NCBI RefSeq assembly: GCF_037975245.1
Contig: NC_092562.1
Span: forward strand, 7,727,001 to 7,791,000
Direction: 5' to 3'
DNA from: Apostichopus japonicus
Taxonomy: Eukaryota; Echinodermata; Holothuroidea; Aspidochirotida; Stichopodidae
Length of the DNA stretch: 64,000 nt
In this document: piece by piece, positions 24,911 to 37,900 of the stretch
How positions within the stretch are numbered: the stretch's first letter is position 1
Layout: each line of letters opens with the position of its first letter
Made by a program: the position numbers and the translations under genes
The notes under the pieces: model-generated
Database searches by the model: none
Told to the model about the DNA's origin: nothing
The model's input: only the letters and a program-made list of their open reading frames with translations

Positions 24911-24958
24911 ATATATTCCAACGTGCCACAGTGACCAGTGACTGATGTACTGTTTGAG

Positions 24959-25945
24959 ATGTCATTTATCACAGCAGACAGTCTTCAAACATTATGTTTG
25001 AAATACATTGCCACAAACCTACCAGAGTTTACCAAAGAAATTCCAGCAGGGGATGGAGACCACCTGGAGAATAAACTGATTTTCAGAGAATCAAATGTAA
25101 TACTTCATCAAGAATTAGCAGAACAACTTTTAAAGAAACTTAGTAAACTAGGGTCACTAAGTGACACAGTACTAAGTCTCTTTCGAAAGGAAACCATTGG
25201 AAGCCTGAGGCGTGCCTGTCTTAGGCATGCCAATGTCTCCTCCAAAGGGCTGAGATCACTGTCCACTCAGCACCTACTGGAGCTGGATGCTACAGGACTT
25301 CATGGTGTTAATGTCAATGGAATCATTGGAGCTCAGGGAGAATGGACGAGGAAAAATCTTAAAGCTCTTACAGTCAGTAGGTGTACATTCATGAACACCT
25401 CCAAATATTGTATTGTTATATCTCTGCCACAGTTAAAATCCCTTAGACATCTTGATGTCAGTTATACAGAGTTTGGCTACAATCTTGGTCTTGAGTGTGT
25501 TGTGTCTGATCTGCCTCACTTGGATAGCTTAGATATTTCTGGGACACTAGTTTATAACATTCAACCACTACTAGCCCTCAAGGATACGCTGAAGTCTCTG
25601 TCCATGTTCAAGACTCGTGTACCTGACAAAGATCTTATCCCTGTTATTATTGAAATGTGTGCATTGAGGCAGTTGGACATCTCACAGGACAGCATACCGC
25701 ATATGCTTTCGAACAAACTGAAAGGCAAAGGAACCATGGAACAGCTCCTCAACTCCAAGATTGCATTACCTAATATTGTATCCTTAGATTTATCTGGCCG
25801 AGATGATATCACAGATGAGATGTTGGAGAGATTTGTACACTGCCACCACAAGCTCAAATTTCTTGGTTTGGCTCTTTCTCAAGAAGTTTGTGACAGTATG
25901 TTTTTCAAGGAGAAACAGTACACAGAATTCAACCCTGACTTGAAG
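24959..25945 (+). CDS. ZYG11B: ZYG11 coding exon 1: BC box and leucine-rich repeats
   Basis: 329 codons, phase 0 donor AAG/GTATGG. It holds the elongin-C-binding BC box and the LRR domain with strands such as LKSLRHLDVS, LPHLDSLDIS and LPNIVSLDLSG. The exon begins at 24911 after a splice acceptor, so 48 bases are 5' UTR; an out-of-frame ATG at 24944 is a possible upstream start. Confidence 0.95.
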
Positions 25946-28900
25946 GTATGGGTAGGTTGTCATTTGTATAAGAGATTCAGCAAATAGTTTTAAGTGGAAT
26001 TACACTCTTTTGCTGTCATTGATTATTGAAGTAGCAACATTCTTATATTTGCATGTGAATGTTATATATGCTAATGTTTGATGGTGAGGTTTTCCAAGAA
26101 GAAATTAGTAATATATTTGTAAATAAACATATATCGTATACTTGTGGTGGCTCTTTCATTTCCTATAAACCCATGCTTGCTTTCCCACTCAGATTGCTGG
26201 ACAGGTAACTGAAGATCAGATTCTGGAGGCATTGCTGAGATACAAACAACGGCCAAATTATGGCCACAAGCTGTTGAGGTGTTTGTTCAATATGACACAG
26301 TACATTGAGAAGGACCCCAAACCTGAGTTAGTTAAGGTAATATGAATTCTAACTTTAAACTAACAACCATCCTAAAGGGAATTTTGTGGACATTTGTAAA
26401 CTTTCAGTGTTTATTATTGAAATTTTATACTTTCACATAGATAATGAAAGGCCTTCTTTTTTTATTGCCTGAGGAATCTGTGCAATGGTGATGGCTTGTG
26501 TGTGTATGTGACACCTGCTTGTAAACACCATAACTCAAAAAGTTCATGGTGGATTAACTTTATACTTGGTATCTTGATCTCTGATGGTCAAACGTCAGCA
26601 GAGGTCAAAGTATGAGATTATGCAAACACGAAAACTCAAAAAGTACACCTTTGTTGAACTTCATACTTGGTATGTAAATGCAGCTTCATGAGTTCAAGAT
26701 CCCTATAGATTGAAATTGGTAGAGGTCTAAGGTCATTTGTGGTTAACATAAGTTAAAGTCTGAAAACCTTGTAAACATGATAACTCAAAAAGTACAACCT
26801 TATACTTAGTATGTAGACCCAATTTGGTGAGTACAAGAACCCTTTTGAAATTAATAGAAGTTAAAGGTCACATGAGGTCAACAGGTTTCAAAGTCTGAAA
26901 TCATTGCAAACATGATAGCTTCAAACTTAAAGAGCTCTACAATTAATCTGTGAGTTCTCTGATGCTATAGTTTGTTTTTGGTGAACATGGGTTTGTCAAC
27001 TTCAGTTCAGTTAATAGTTTTGTGAAGAGGCTTAAAATACAATAGACCTCAAGTAAACTTGGATAGTCAGCCAAGAAATGAAATCTGCCGCATAAAGTTA
27101 ATGCTTGGTGATTTAAACATACTCAAGTGGCCCCTACCAGTTTTCATCTCCGAGCTTCAAGGAGTTCAACAGGTTATCTCAAATGGTCTTATTGTGGTCA
27201 TGGGGTCAACAGGTTATCTCAAATGGTCTTATTGTGGTCATGGGGTCAACAGGTTATCTTAAATGGTCTTATTGTGGTCATGGGGTCAACAGGTTATCTC
27301 AAATGGTCTCAAAATTGGCCTTCTTGTTTTACTAGATGATTTTCACTTTGGCAATAAGGTGTGAAAATATTTCAAAGTGAATAAAAACTTCATGTAACTC
27401 TCATTTATTAATAACAATTATTAAAGGTACAGTATGGTTGGTGGCAGAGTTGATTTGTTATCTCAAAATTTGTGAAAGAAAAACATCCATTTGATCATAT
27501 GTAGAACATCTACAGTATGTGTCTATATTTCACATAGGAAGACTGTTCTTTCTGGATATTGAAACATTTGGGAGTACAAATTCTACTTTGCAAAATCCTT
27601 ACTTGTGAATTTGGTTGATACCCACAAGTGAGTGCTACAAATAAGAATTGGAAATCTCTGATATGTTCTTGTTCTTACTTAATTCTTAAGTCAGATACAG
27701 TAGTTATGTGGAATTTGAGCAACTAATATGACAAGAAATCATAAAGCCATCAGGCTTTCTGGTTGTTCTAATATCCTCCCTGAGAGTTATGGTGAGACAA
27801 ATATGTTAATAGGTTCTTGTTTTGTTGTGACTCCATATGGCTCAAATTTGTCAAAAAAGATAATTGCTCTCATTCAGTGATAATTTTCTACAATCTATTG
27901 CCAGGCCATCCTTCCTCAAATGAGGGCAAACCCAAAACATCTTGGTGTTCAGATGGCAGCAAGGTGAGATACTTTCTCTTTTAAAATTAATTGATCATGC
28001 TTATATATAAATATACATATATTTATATATATATATGTTTCTTTAACTGGAAAATCCATTGTACCAGCGTGACACCATTAAGAAATATCAATTCCTGATG
28101 AAAGAAACAGTGAAACCTATGTGAACTTGTTGGTTGCATTTGTTCACTACTTTTAACTAATCGTAATGCTGAAACACATAGCCTTTACCAGAAATACCAA
28201 ATTAGAACCCACTCATGCAGTATGTTCATACTGCTACGTATGATCTTTCAAGACAAAGTTATTGTAACAGTCAAGTTTATTTCTCAGCCAAACATTTTGA
28301 GAACAGGTACTGATTATTTGGCTTAAGTTTACAAAAACTTGTACGAGTTAGAAAATAAGTTGATGGTTTCTAGTCACAATAGACAGTTGCAGGACATTCT
28401 TGAGGTTGGAAAGATATTAAAATCATGTTGTTAATCACTTCAAGAAACCTCCACCTTGGTTATAAAGATCGGAATGCTTTATGTATATGGCAGAGCATTG
28501 TTAGTTGCTAATTTTTACGTGTTTGATGCATTTCATTTGATTTCACAGTGAGGGTGTTAGGAAACATTCAATTGTTTTTAATATTAAATTGCTTTCATAA
28601 TTGCAGTGCTTGCTTGTATAACCTAACTAAGAACCGTCTGGGCGAGAGTATACATGTATCCCTGCTTAGTAAGATGGTACATCTGATTCTACATGCAATG
28701 GAGAACTTCTCAACACAACAACAGGTGAGTAACAAAGTAAAGACTCTTTCAAGACCCTATAAAGACATTTGACAATTTCCTTGGAGGTGTAAGGGTTAGG
28801 GTTAAAACCTTGTCTAAACCTTGTGTAAACTTGAAGGCTACTTGAGATCAATAGAGGTAAAAGAAAATCACCAGTCATGGTAAGTGGTTAGGTATAAAAC

Positions 28901-31900
28901 TAAAGCTCCCAAATATGGAAAAATAATCCCTATTTGGTACAAGTCAAAGGTTAAAGCCATACAAATACAAAGTTGATGAATCTATTGATTTTACTGGATA
29001 GTCAAAATGAGCCAAATACTTTCACCCTTTTTAAATAAAGTGCTCGTTGAATTTCATAGTTGCATGGTACCCTCTCACAGCAGGGCTTTAATTTAAGGAA
29101 TTACTTCTAAATGATTCTTTCATCTCAGAACCTGCCCGATGTTGATTACGAATACCTGACTATTAGCAAAGCTCGCACCAAGCTATATAAGATCCAGTTT
29201 AACTTGATAATGTCACTACTCATATTCCATCATTTACACTTATGATATAATGTTGAAGCCCAACTCTTTCAAAGGCCTTTTCTTTTAATTGATAAACATG
29301 TAAGATAGCAATTTGTTTGTAAATTTGGAAACTCAAGATAGATAGCTACTAGCGAAAGGGTTATTCATAAACTAGTGTTCAAACGATTATGCTGTAACAG
29401 AAAATACCGATTACTGATTATTTTTTTCATAGTCAGGCCGATTCCGATTCCGATTATTTGAAAAAGAGAAAAAAATATCCCGTTTATACGAAATCGACAA
29501 TAAAGTATGTGATAGAAACAATTATTGTTGTGATTTTCCTGTTTCCTTTTGCTTTCGTTGTAATAGAAGGCTCTTAGGTATCCTTTTGTATGTACCAAAT
29601 TACCTCTGGAGTTTCTCGGAAAGAAAAAAAACGATTTTTTTCCCACAAATTTCCAAAATACAAAATATGACATCCTACCTAATAAGCACTGTGCTAAGCG
29701 AATGGCCTTACCACCTCGACGTGAATGTCACCTGTTAATGGCTTGAAATGGGCTAAGAATAGTTACTCAAAATATCCATCTCAAAAAGTATCTCAGACAA
29801 ACCATCCATCTTCAATCTATACCAAAGTGTAATTTTAATTACATATTGCTACATTCCGTCAATATTTTGTACTTATTTTCAGTATTATACCGTTTAAGAA
29901 CAAATAGAAATGTTACGAACTTGAAGTTAAACATACTTATTCGTTACCTTTTTAACTCCATTCAAGTTCAATTAGAAAGTGTAAGCTTAGGCCAATCAAA
30001 CTGAAAAGCAATTGTACCATCGTAACTTGTTTAAAATTACTCTAGAATGTTACCAGATTGATGTAAAGAAATAAGAACAACTAGAAACTATCTCCAATAT
30101 AAAATACAACATTCACTCATACCTTCCAAACAAATGCTGATTTCCAGCAAATTGAAAGTTGTAAACACAGCTACAGTACGCAATTTTTTTTGTTTTTTCG
30201 CTAACCGATGGTTAGGCTACACTTCCCATTGACTTAGTGTGGTTGTTATGCTAACATGTGGTCGAAGGTTGCAGTATTTCACGGATATTTTAGTTCTAGC
30301 TAACTGCGTGACAATTTCAGCGAATGAAGTGATGCTTAGGCTAGATTTTCCTGTTGACTACGTGTGGTGTTCGGGTACCATGCGCGCGATAATAGCAGCA
30401 AGGAAAGTATGAAAACAAAACTACGCAAAGTATTGTTTTTTTACAAGCCTTGCACTCTTACTCCTACTCATGTCAAGGAGATCACTGGTACTCATAATTG
30501 TTTTTTGCAAACCGATGGATAGGCTACATTTCCCATTGACTTAGTGTGGTTGTTAGGCTAACATGTGGTCGAAGATAGCAGTTTCCATGGATATTTTTTA
30601 TTTTTTATTTGCGACACAACTAGAGCAAATAAACAGATGGCTAGGTTAGATTTCCATGTTGACTTAGTGTGAAGTTAGGCTACCATGTGGTCGGAGATTT
30701 GTGGGGATTTTAGGTTATTGTCGCTGGTACTGAAATTGCTTTGTGGAGGCCGTAATTTGCCAGTGACTGTGCGGGAAGTTCCTGGTGATTGTGTGCGACC
30801 CTCCCGCACTGCTTCAAATTTGATGCGGCATTGTGAGAACTGTTTGCGCGATTGCGCTGCAACTGCAAACCCTAGCTAAAGCAAACACATGTCACAATTA
30901 ATTTTACACAGACACCTGATATAACAAGGGCGATTTTTTTATATTTCTCTTTTCTTTTTCGCACTCGCAATTGTGCTTTAGGAGGGCTTTTTGGTTCCTT
31001 GCTAAAAGCAAAGGAACCTATGTATTCAGGTTGGCGTGTGTGTGTGTGTATGTATGTGTGCGTGTGTGTGTGTGTGTGTGTGTGACGCTTAAGCTTGTAT
31101 GCACGATAACTCAACAAGGGATTGACTGATCATGATCAAACTTGGTGGGTGGGTGGCCCATAGTGAGTAGATGAACCCTATTGTTTTTGGTGCCCACAAA
31201 GGTCACCAAAGGTCAGTTATGGTCCAAAAACCCAAAATACTAAAACTGCAATAACTCCCAGTGCCAATGTGCGACAAGGTTGATATTTTGGGACAAGTTG
31301 TGAACTGGTTAGGGAAACATTTTGAAACTTAACGGTCATGTGATCTGAGGTCACCAAAGGTCAATTAATGTTAAAAAACTAGTTTTTTTGCGATAACTTG
31401 AGAACGAATTGTCCGTTAGGGTTGGGAGTTGCTTCAGTGTAATCCAATTGTCGACCCACATCTGGGTGACCCTTGACCTCAATTTGACCTCTGGTGACCT
31501 TTTCATGTTTTGGGGATTTTTACAGTTTCGATGCTATTTTCAGATGTCAAAGGTACCTTCCGATCATAAATATCGATAGGTTGACCCCCGTGTGACCTTT
31601 GTGTGCGAACTTATAAGGGGTCAAAGTTTTCGGTCGGAGTTAGGATGGCTGTACAGACTTATCGTGTTGATTTTTGGAATCAGCAGATCAAACTACATTT
31701 GAAACCAAGGTGAAAAGGTCAAAGGTCACATTAGAAAAAATGTGCTTAGTTTGGGAGAAAACGGGCGAAAAAGAAAATGTTTGGTTTTGATGCTAGATTT
31801 GGATATCAAAGGTACCTTCCGATCAAAAATGTCAATGGGTTGACACCCGGGTGACCTTTGTGTATAAAGTTATACAAGGTCAAAGTTAATTTTCAGACAT

Positions 31901-34900
31901 TTAATGCAATAACTCCCAGGGCCAAGGTGTAACAAGGTTGATATTTTGGGACAAGTTGCAAATGGTATAGAGGAATATTTTCAAACTTAACGGTCATGTG
32001 ATCCGAGGTCATCAAAGGTCAATTAATGTTAAAAAACTAGTATTTTGGGTGAGAAAATGGGCAAAGAAAAAAATGTTTGAATTTTTACAGTTTTGATGCT
32101 ATATTCACGTCTCACCAATAAAAAATGTCAATAGGTTTACCCCAGGTGACCTTTGTGTGTGAAGTTATATGAGGTCAAAGTAAATTTTCAGACATTTAGT
32201 GCAATAATTCCCAGTTCCAAGGTGTGACACGGTTGATATTTTGGGACAAGTTGCAAATGGTATAGGGGAATATTTTCAAACTTAACGGTCATGTGATCCG
32301 AGGTCACCAAAGGTCAATTAATGATAAAAAACTAGTATTTTTGCGATAACTTGAGAACGAATTGTCCGTTAGGGTTGGGAGTTGCTTCAATTTAATCCAA
32401 TTGTCGACCCGCATCTGGGTGACCCTTGACCTCAATTTGACCTCTGGTGACCTTTTCATGTTTTGGGGATTTTTACAGTTTCGATGCTATTTTCAGATGT
32501 CAAAGGTACCTTCTGATTATAAATGTCAATGGGTTGACCCTCGTGTGACCTTCGTGTGCGGAGTTATACGAGGTCAAAGTTAATTTTCAGACATTTAATG
32601 CAATAACTCTCAGTTCCAAGGTGTGACACGGTTGATATTTTGGGACAAGTTGCAAATGGTATAGGGGAATATTTTCAAACTTAATGGTCATGTGATCCGA
32701 GGTCACCAAAGGTCAATTAATGATAAAAAAACTAGTATTTTTGTGATAACTTCAGAACTAACTGTCCGTTAAGGTTGGGAGTTGCTTCAATGTAATGCAG
32801 CTGTCGACCCGCATCTGGGTGACCCTTGACCTCAATTTGACCTCTGGTGACCTTTTCGTGTTTTGGGGATTTTTACAGTTTCGATGCTATTTTCAGATGT
32901 CAAAGGTGCCTTCTGATCATAAATGTCAATAGGTTGACCCCCGTGTGACCTTCGTGTGCGAAGTTATACGAGGCCAAAGTTAAAAAATATTCATGAGGTC
33001 ACGGGTCAAACGTGAAAAACTCCCAAATTGCAATAACTTGGCTACTATTTATTGGAATTTCGTCAAACTTGGTATGATGATATTGGTAGATAGTCTCCAC
33101 ACACTGATGTGTGTTGCAATTGATATCATGCATGTTTATAGGGGGGGGGGGCCTAGCATTATTTCGTTATGAAAAGTTTGTATGCACAATAACTCAACAA
33201 GGGAATGACCAATCATTACCATACTTGGTGAGTGGGTGGCCCATAGTAAGTAGATTAACCCTGTTGATTTTGGTGCTCATTTCATGAATATTAATGAGGT
33301 CATGGGGTCAAACGTGAAATACTCCAAATTGCAATTACTTGGCTACTATTACTAGTCGGAATTTCGTCAAACTTGGTACGATGATAATGGTAGATAGTCT
33401 TCACACACTGATGTGTGTTGCAATTGATATCAGGGCTTAGCATTACTTTGGCAACAAAAGTTTGTGAGCATAAATTACTGTTGCTGTATTAGGGCTTTGT
33501 TAGAAATTTCCCTATGAATGGAACTAATGAACAGCAGCAAGGAACCATGAAATGTTTTCATTCTGGTTAAGCACTTGCGAGGGCGAGTCGCCCGTCGCCC
33601 CCGCTTATTTTCAACCCTGTCCAGCACATTCGTTAATTCGCGAAATTGGTATTGTTACCATGCTTACTGTGCCGAGAAATATGAAGTCACTAACCACGAG
33701 GGAAGCAAAATCGGCGACCCTGGCAGCCTAATTTGATGAAATTACATTGTGAAAGACATATAGAGGATGTCATTATTTTAATTTTTCGTATTTAAAAGAA
33801 CAAACCTAACACATCAGTTGATATTTTCACCTTCCATATGTTTTTGAATAATGATATTTTCACCTTCCATATGCTTTTGAATAATTGGTATGACATAACT
33901 GGTATTCCACGTAATTTTTACCGATTCCGATTATGATCCGATCATGTAATAATTGGACCGCATCCGATTCCGATTCAGTTAATCGTTTGAACACTATCAT
34001 AGACTGCCAGTTCGCTTATGCGGAGTGTGAATAATCCAGAGATTTGAGTCATTTGTTACATAGGCATACTACTCTTCCAATGTAGAAGGCATCATGCCTC
34101 CTGAAATTTTTCAGGTTTGCTCTCTAGGTCACAAGAATATGGGTCAAAATTGTTACTCTAAAACATGTGTTCTTAGATCAAGGTGATCTTCGCCTTTTCA
34201 TAATAAGACTCTTTTACAAACAGTTATTGTCTGTGCATCAAGTAAAACTTCTTTTGTGCTTCTAAGTCATTTACAAGCAAAGCTGAACATTCTCTGGGAC
34301 ATTTCTTATAGTGTTATGTATTTCAGTTTTGTTCCTCACACTACTGTATATAGATACATATCATATATACCACTCATCCCTAGCTGCTTTGAAATTGAAC
34401 TTGAATATTAGTACATCTTTTCTTATAAATACATTACAGCTACAGAAAAATGCTCTTCTAACCTTGTGCAGTGACAGAATACTGCAGGAAGTGGTAAGTA
34501 ATAGGATGTAAATATGAGCCTTTTACCTCCATTAGTGGGTTTCCTGCCATCTACTTGACTAGTGTAAGTTTCATAGTGAGCAGAATTGTCTTAGTATTTC
34601 TGATGTATTTCTTTTGTCCCTTGTTTCTTTTCATATATAATTACATAGCATAATTTTACAACCATTTCATCCCTCTGGTCATTGAGTGCATCCATTGGCT
34701 GTCATGGTAGTGGACTTCTGCTAGTTTCTCTGTTGGGAAGCAGTAAATGTGCCAGTTTGGCCATCTTGTAGAAAAGAACTTAAAAGGATGGTAGCTATAT
34801 ATTTTAAGCCATTTAAGTTATTATTCATTGCTTCAATTGTCAGTGGTAGGTGGGGGGGGGGGGGAGGGACAGTTATTTAGGTGACCTGGGTAATTAATAA

Positions 34901-37900
34901 TGTCAAGATTCAAGAAGTTCCTTCCCCTGGTGAAAGGCTTAGAGGGGTGTGAAGCAGACATAACAGTGTTGCAGTGGAAGATAAATTTTACATACACAAT
35001 GAACTTCCACTTTTGAGTATTTACTGAGGCGGACATATTGTTATATTAAATAAGTTAGGCTTATGAGGTTATTTTATGTGATATATGTGGGCTAGTGTTA
35101 GGTTTCATAGGGACAGGTGTCATTAAAAGGTAATTTTTTCAATTGGAGATGAGTAATTATTTATTGAAAACATGCAAAAGTGCACTGGTGCTATTAGTGC
35201 AGCTTGTTAGGACCAAGGTTAGGTCTCTTACCTATATCGGGCTAGTTTTTATATGGGTGAAATAACTTTGGGTATGGAAAAAAATATGAAGTTTGTATTA
35301 TTGGTGTTTAATAACAGGAGGGGGACGATTTCAGGATCCCTTTGCTGTGACAGCTCCCTTATAGGCAAAGAAAACAAAGAAAATCCACAGAAGACTATAC
35401 TCGTACATCATTTGTTAACATTCTGTAACCAATAATGATTTTGCACAGCAGCTTTGGGGCCAAGTGCCAAACCTATATGCAGCATCCACAGGTCTTAACT
35501 CAACATATAGTTGGAGACTTTCTTTCCATTTAACCTTGTGATTAAAAACACATTCACCAATACTAAAACACATGGAAGAGGTCTAGAACTAAACCACCAT
35601 GGAAAGAATGGTATTCCCCTAATTGTCTTGTCACAATAGAATAATAGCTGATACCACCTTACTGAAGATAACTGTACTGCAATAAAGCCTTTTAATGGTT
35701 ACTTAAGACTGGTGCAAAATCAATACAAGGTGTTTTGGTTCCTTGCTGGAAGCAAAGGAACCACCTATGCAGTTAGGTTGGCGTGTGTGTGTCCATCTGT
35801 GACACTTGCTTGGGTCCGCGATAATTCAACAACATGGTGATTGATGTTTGTCATACTTGCTATGTAAATTTGTTATAGTAAGAAGGTACAACCTATCGTT
35901 TTTGACAGTGACCTTATGAATATTAATGAGGTTTGGGGTCAAATCTTTACTTTGCAATAACTCCACAATTTTAAGTCCGACTGTATGCCGTTGTTGGTAC
36001 ATTGCTGGTAAATGTAGGCCTTTTTGGGACCATCATGAAAAGGAAAAAATACATTTAAAAATGACAATCACTGAAATGAAATTAAGAGCATAAGAAATTA
36101 GTTTAAGTCCTGGATAAAATGTTTAAAGGTATTTAAGGAGTTGGCATTCTTACACTCCTTTGGTAACTCGTTCAATCCCTTAGCAGCAACATATGGAAAT
36201 GTTTTCTGATGATACTGGATGATTACCACCCTCTTTAAGTGCTCTTTGCACCTCTCCAATGTTGAATCAAGAGTGTAGAGTGACTTGTTAAGTACTTCTA
36301 CAGCCACATTTTACATGACCCTTTGAACTTTTGGCTTAAAATGTTACTTCATGTGACATACACCCAAGTAGTCATTCTATGTTACACTACTGTCTACTCA
36401 AGCAGTAAGCTATCAAACATGTAGGCTAGTGTATTACAACGTATGTGTAAGTAAGTGTATGAGTGATGTATGTTGCTCAGGTACGGAATAGTTTGTAGCA
36501 TGATTGCAGTATTACTGTTAGTCAAACACTCCTATGTACACATCAAGAAGGTGCTTGCTTCTGACTCATTACTGTTCCAATATCAGAAAATTTCTCATAA
36601 ATAATGATATATCCTGAATTTTTCGAACAATTATAACTAGATCAAAGCAATTTCATCACATGCAACTGTTATATGCTCACCAGGGAGCAGTGATAAGCAT
36701 CAGATTCTTGTATATTTAATAAATCAAGAATACTTGTACCCCAGTACTCAGATTCTAAAATGGTGAACTTGGGCACTGATACTACGTTCTTGGAACCTCA
36801 AGTACTCAAAAGTATTTTATACTTAGATTAAGGTACTTCACTATAGCACTGCATAACACGATTTAAGCCTATTATTATGTGGTTGTGTCCAAGGTCAAAA
36901 CAACAGAGAAATATGAATAAATGCAAACCATTTTCCTGCAATTTTTTTCAGTGGTTTTAACATGTAACTTTATTTCCAGAACTTTGATCGTTACAAGGCT
37001 TCACGGATGGTTATGGATTGCCTCTTTGTGTTTGACGATCATTCCATTACCAGAATGGCTGTTGCCATTTGTTCAATCCTTGCTGCCAAGATATCAACTG
37101 TCCAAACAACTTGGTTGGGCACCAAGAGGAACATGGTGGTAAGTCTAAAATCTTCTTTCCACAGGTACTGCAAAGGAAATGATTGAAGACACCATGTGTT
37201 CACATCCTAACAGCTTTTTTTTAAATTGATACAATCTGTTAACTACATAGTCTGTTGACTAAGAGGGAAGATCGCATTCATGCATACCTCCTCATATTTA
37301 TATATTGGTGACTTCCTTCTCGGAATAAAAAAAATAACACATTCTCGTCAGTATTCAAATTCCTTATCGCCACAGAATGTGATTCACAGCTATTTAAAAT
37401 GCAGGCCTCTGAAAGCTATAAGAATGATAAGATATCTAAAATGCAGACCACCAGACAGCTATAGCATTGATGAGCTAATTAGAATGCAGACCACCAGACA
37501 GCTATAGCATTGATGAGCTAATTAGAATGCAAATCACCAGACAGCTATAGCATTGATGAGCTAATTAGAATGCAAATCACCAGACAGCTATAGCATTGAT
37601 GAGCTAATTAGAATGCAGACCACCAGACAGCTATAGCATTGATGAGCTAATTAGAATGCAGACCACCAGACAGCTATAGCATTGATGAGCTAATTAGAAT
37701 GCAGACCACCAGACAGCTATAGCATTGATGAGCTAATTAGAATGCAGACCACCAGACAGCTATAGCATTGATGAGCTAATTAGAATGCAGACCACCAGAC
37801 AGCTATAGCATTGATGAGCTAATTAGAATGCAGACCACCAGACAGCTATAGGAATGATGAGCTAATTAGAATGCAGACCACCAGACAGCTATAGCATTGA

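Larger units (their letters stand above)
29373..33996. mobile_element. TIR DNA element, copy A, with a 3.4-kb internal insert (ZYG11 intron 4)
   Basis: Both ends carry TAGTGTTCAAACGATTA as an inverted repeat (29373 and 33996), with subterminal CGATTCCGATT/CGGAATCGG copies. 29373 to about 30180 and about 33610 to 33996 match copy B at 50066-51513, which lies in the opposite orientation. The 3.4 kb between consists of other repeats. Parts of a translation ([14 protein letters not shown]) look alike in both copies, but stops interrupt it, so I call the element non-autonomous. The target duplication is unresolved. Confidence 0.7.

Noticed and set aside
24938-24958. Earlier GTG start of the ZYG11 protein
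   Set aside because: GTG is not a normal eukaryotic start; ATG at 24959 gives the N-terminus that aligns with the family.
25946-25987. Exon 1 reading through to a stop at 25987
   Set aside because: The tail WVGCHLYKRFSK is intron translation after a good GT donor; splicing to 26193 restores homology.
37280-37507. Forward frame into the 43-bp repeat
   Set aside because: Intronic minisatellite translation without homology.
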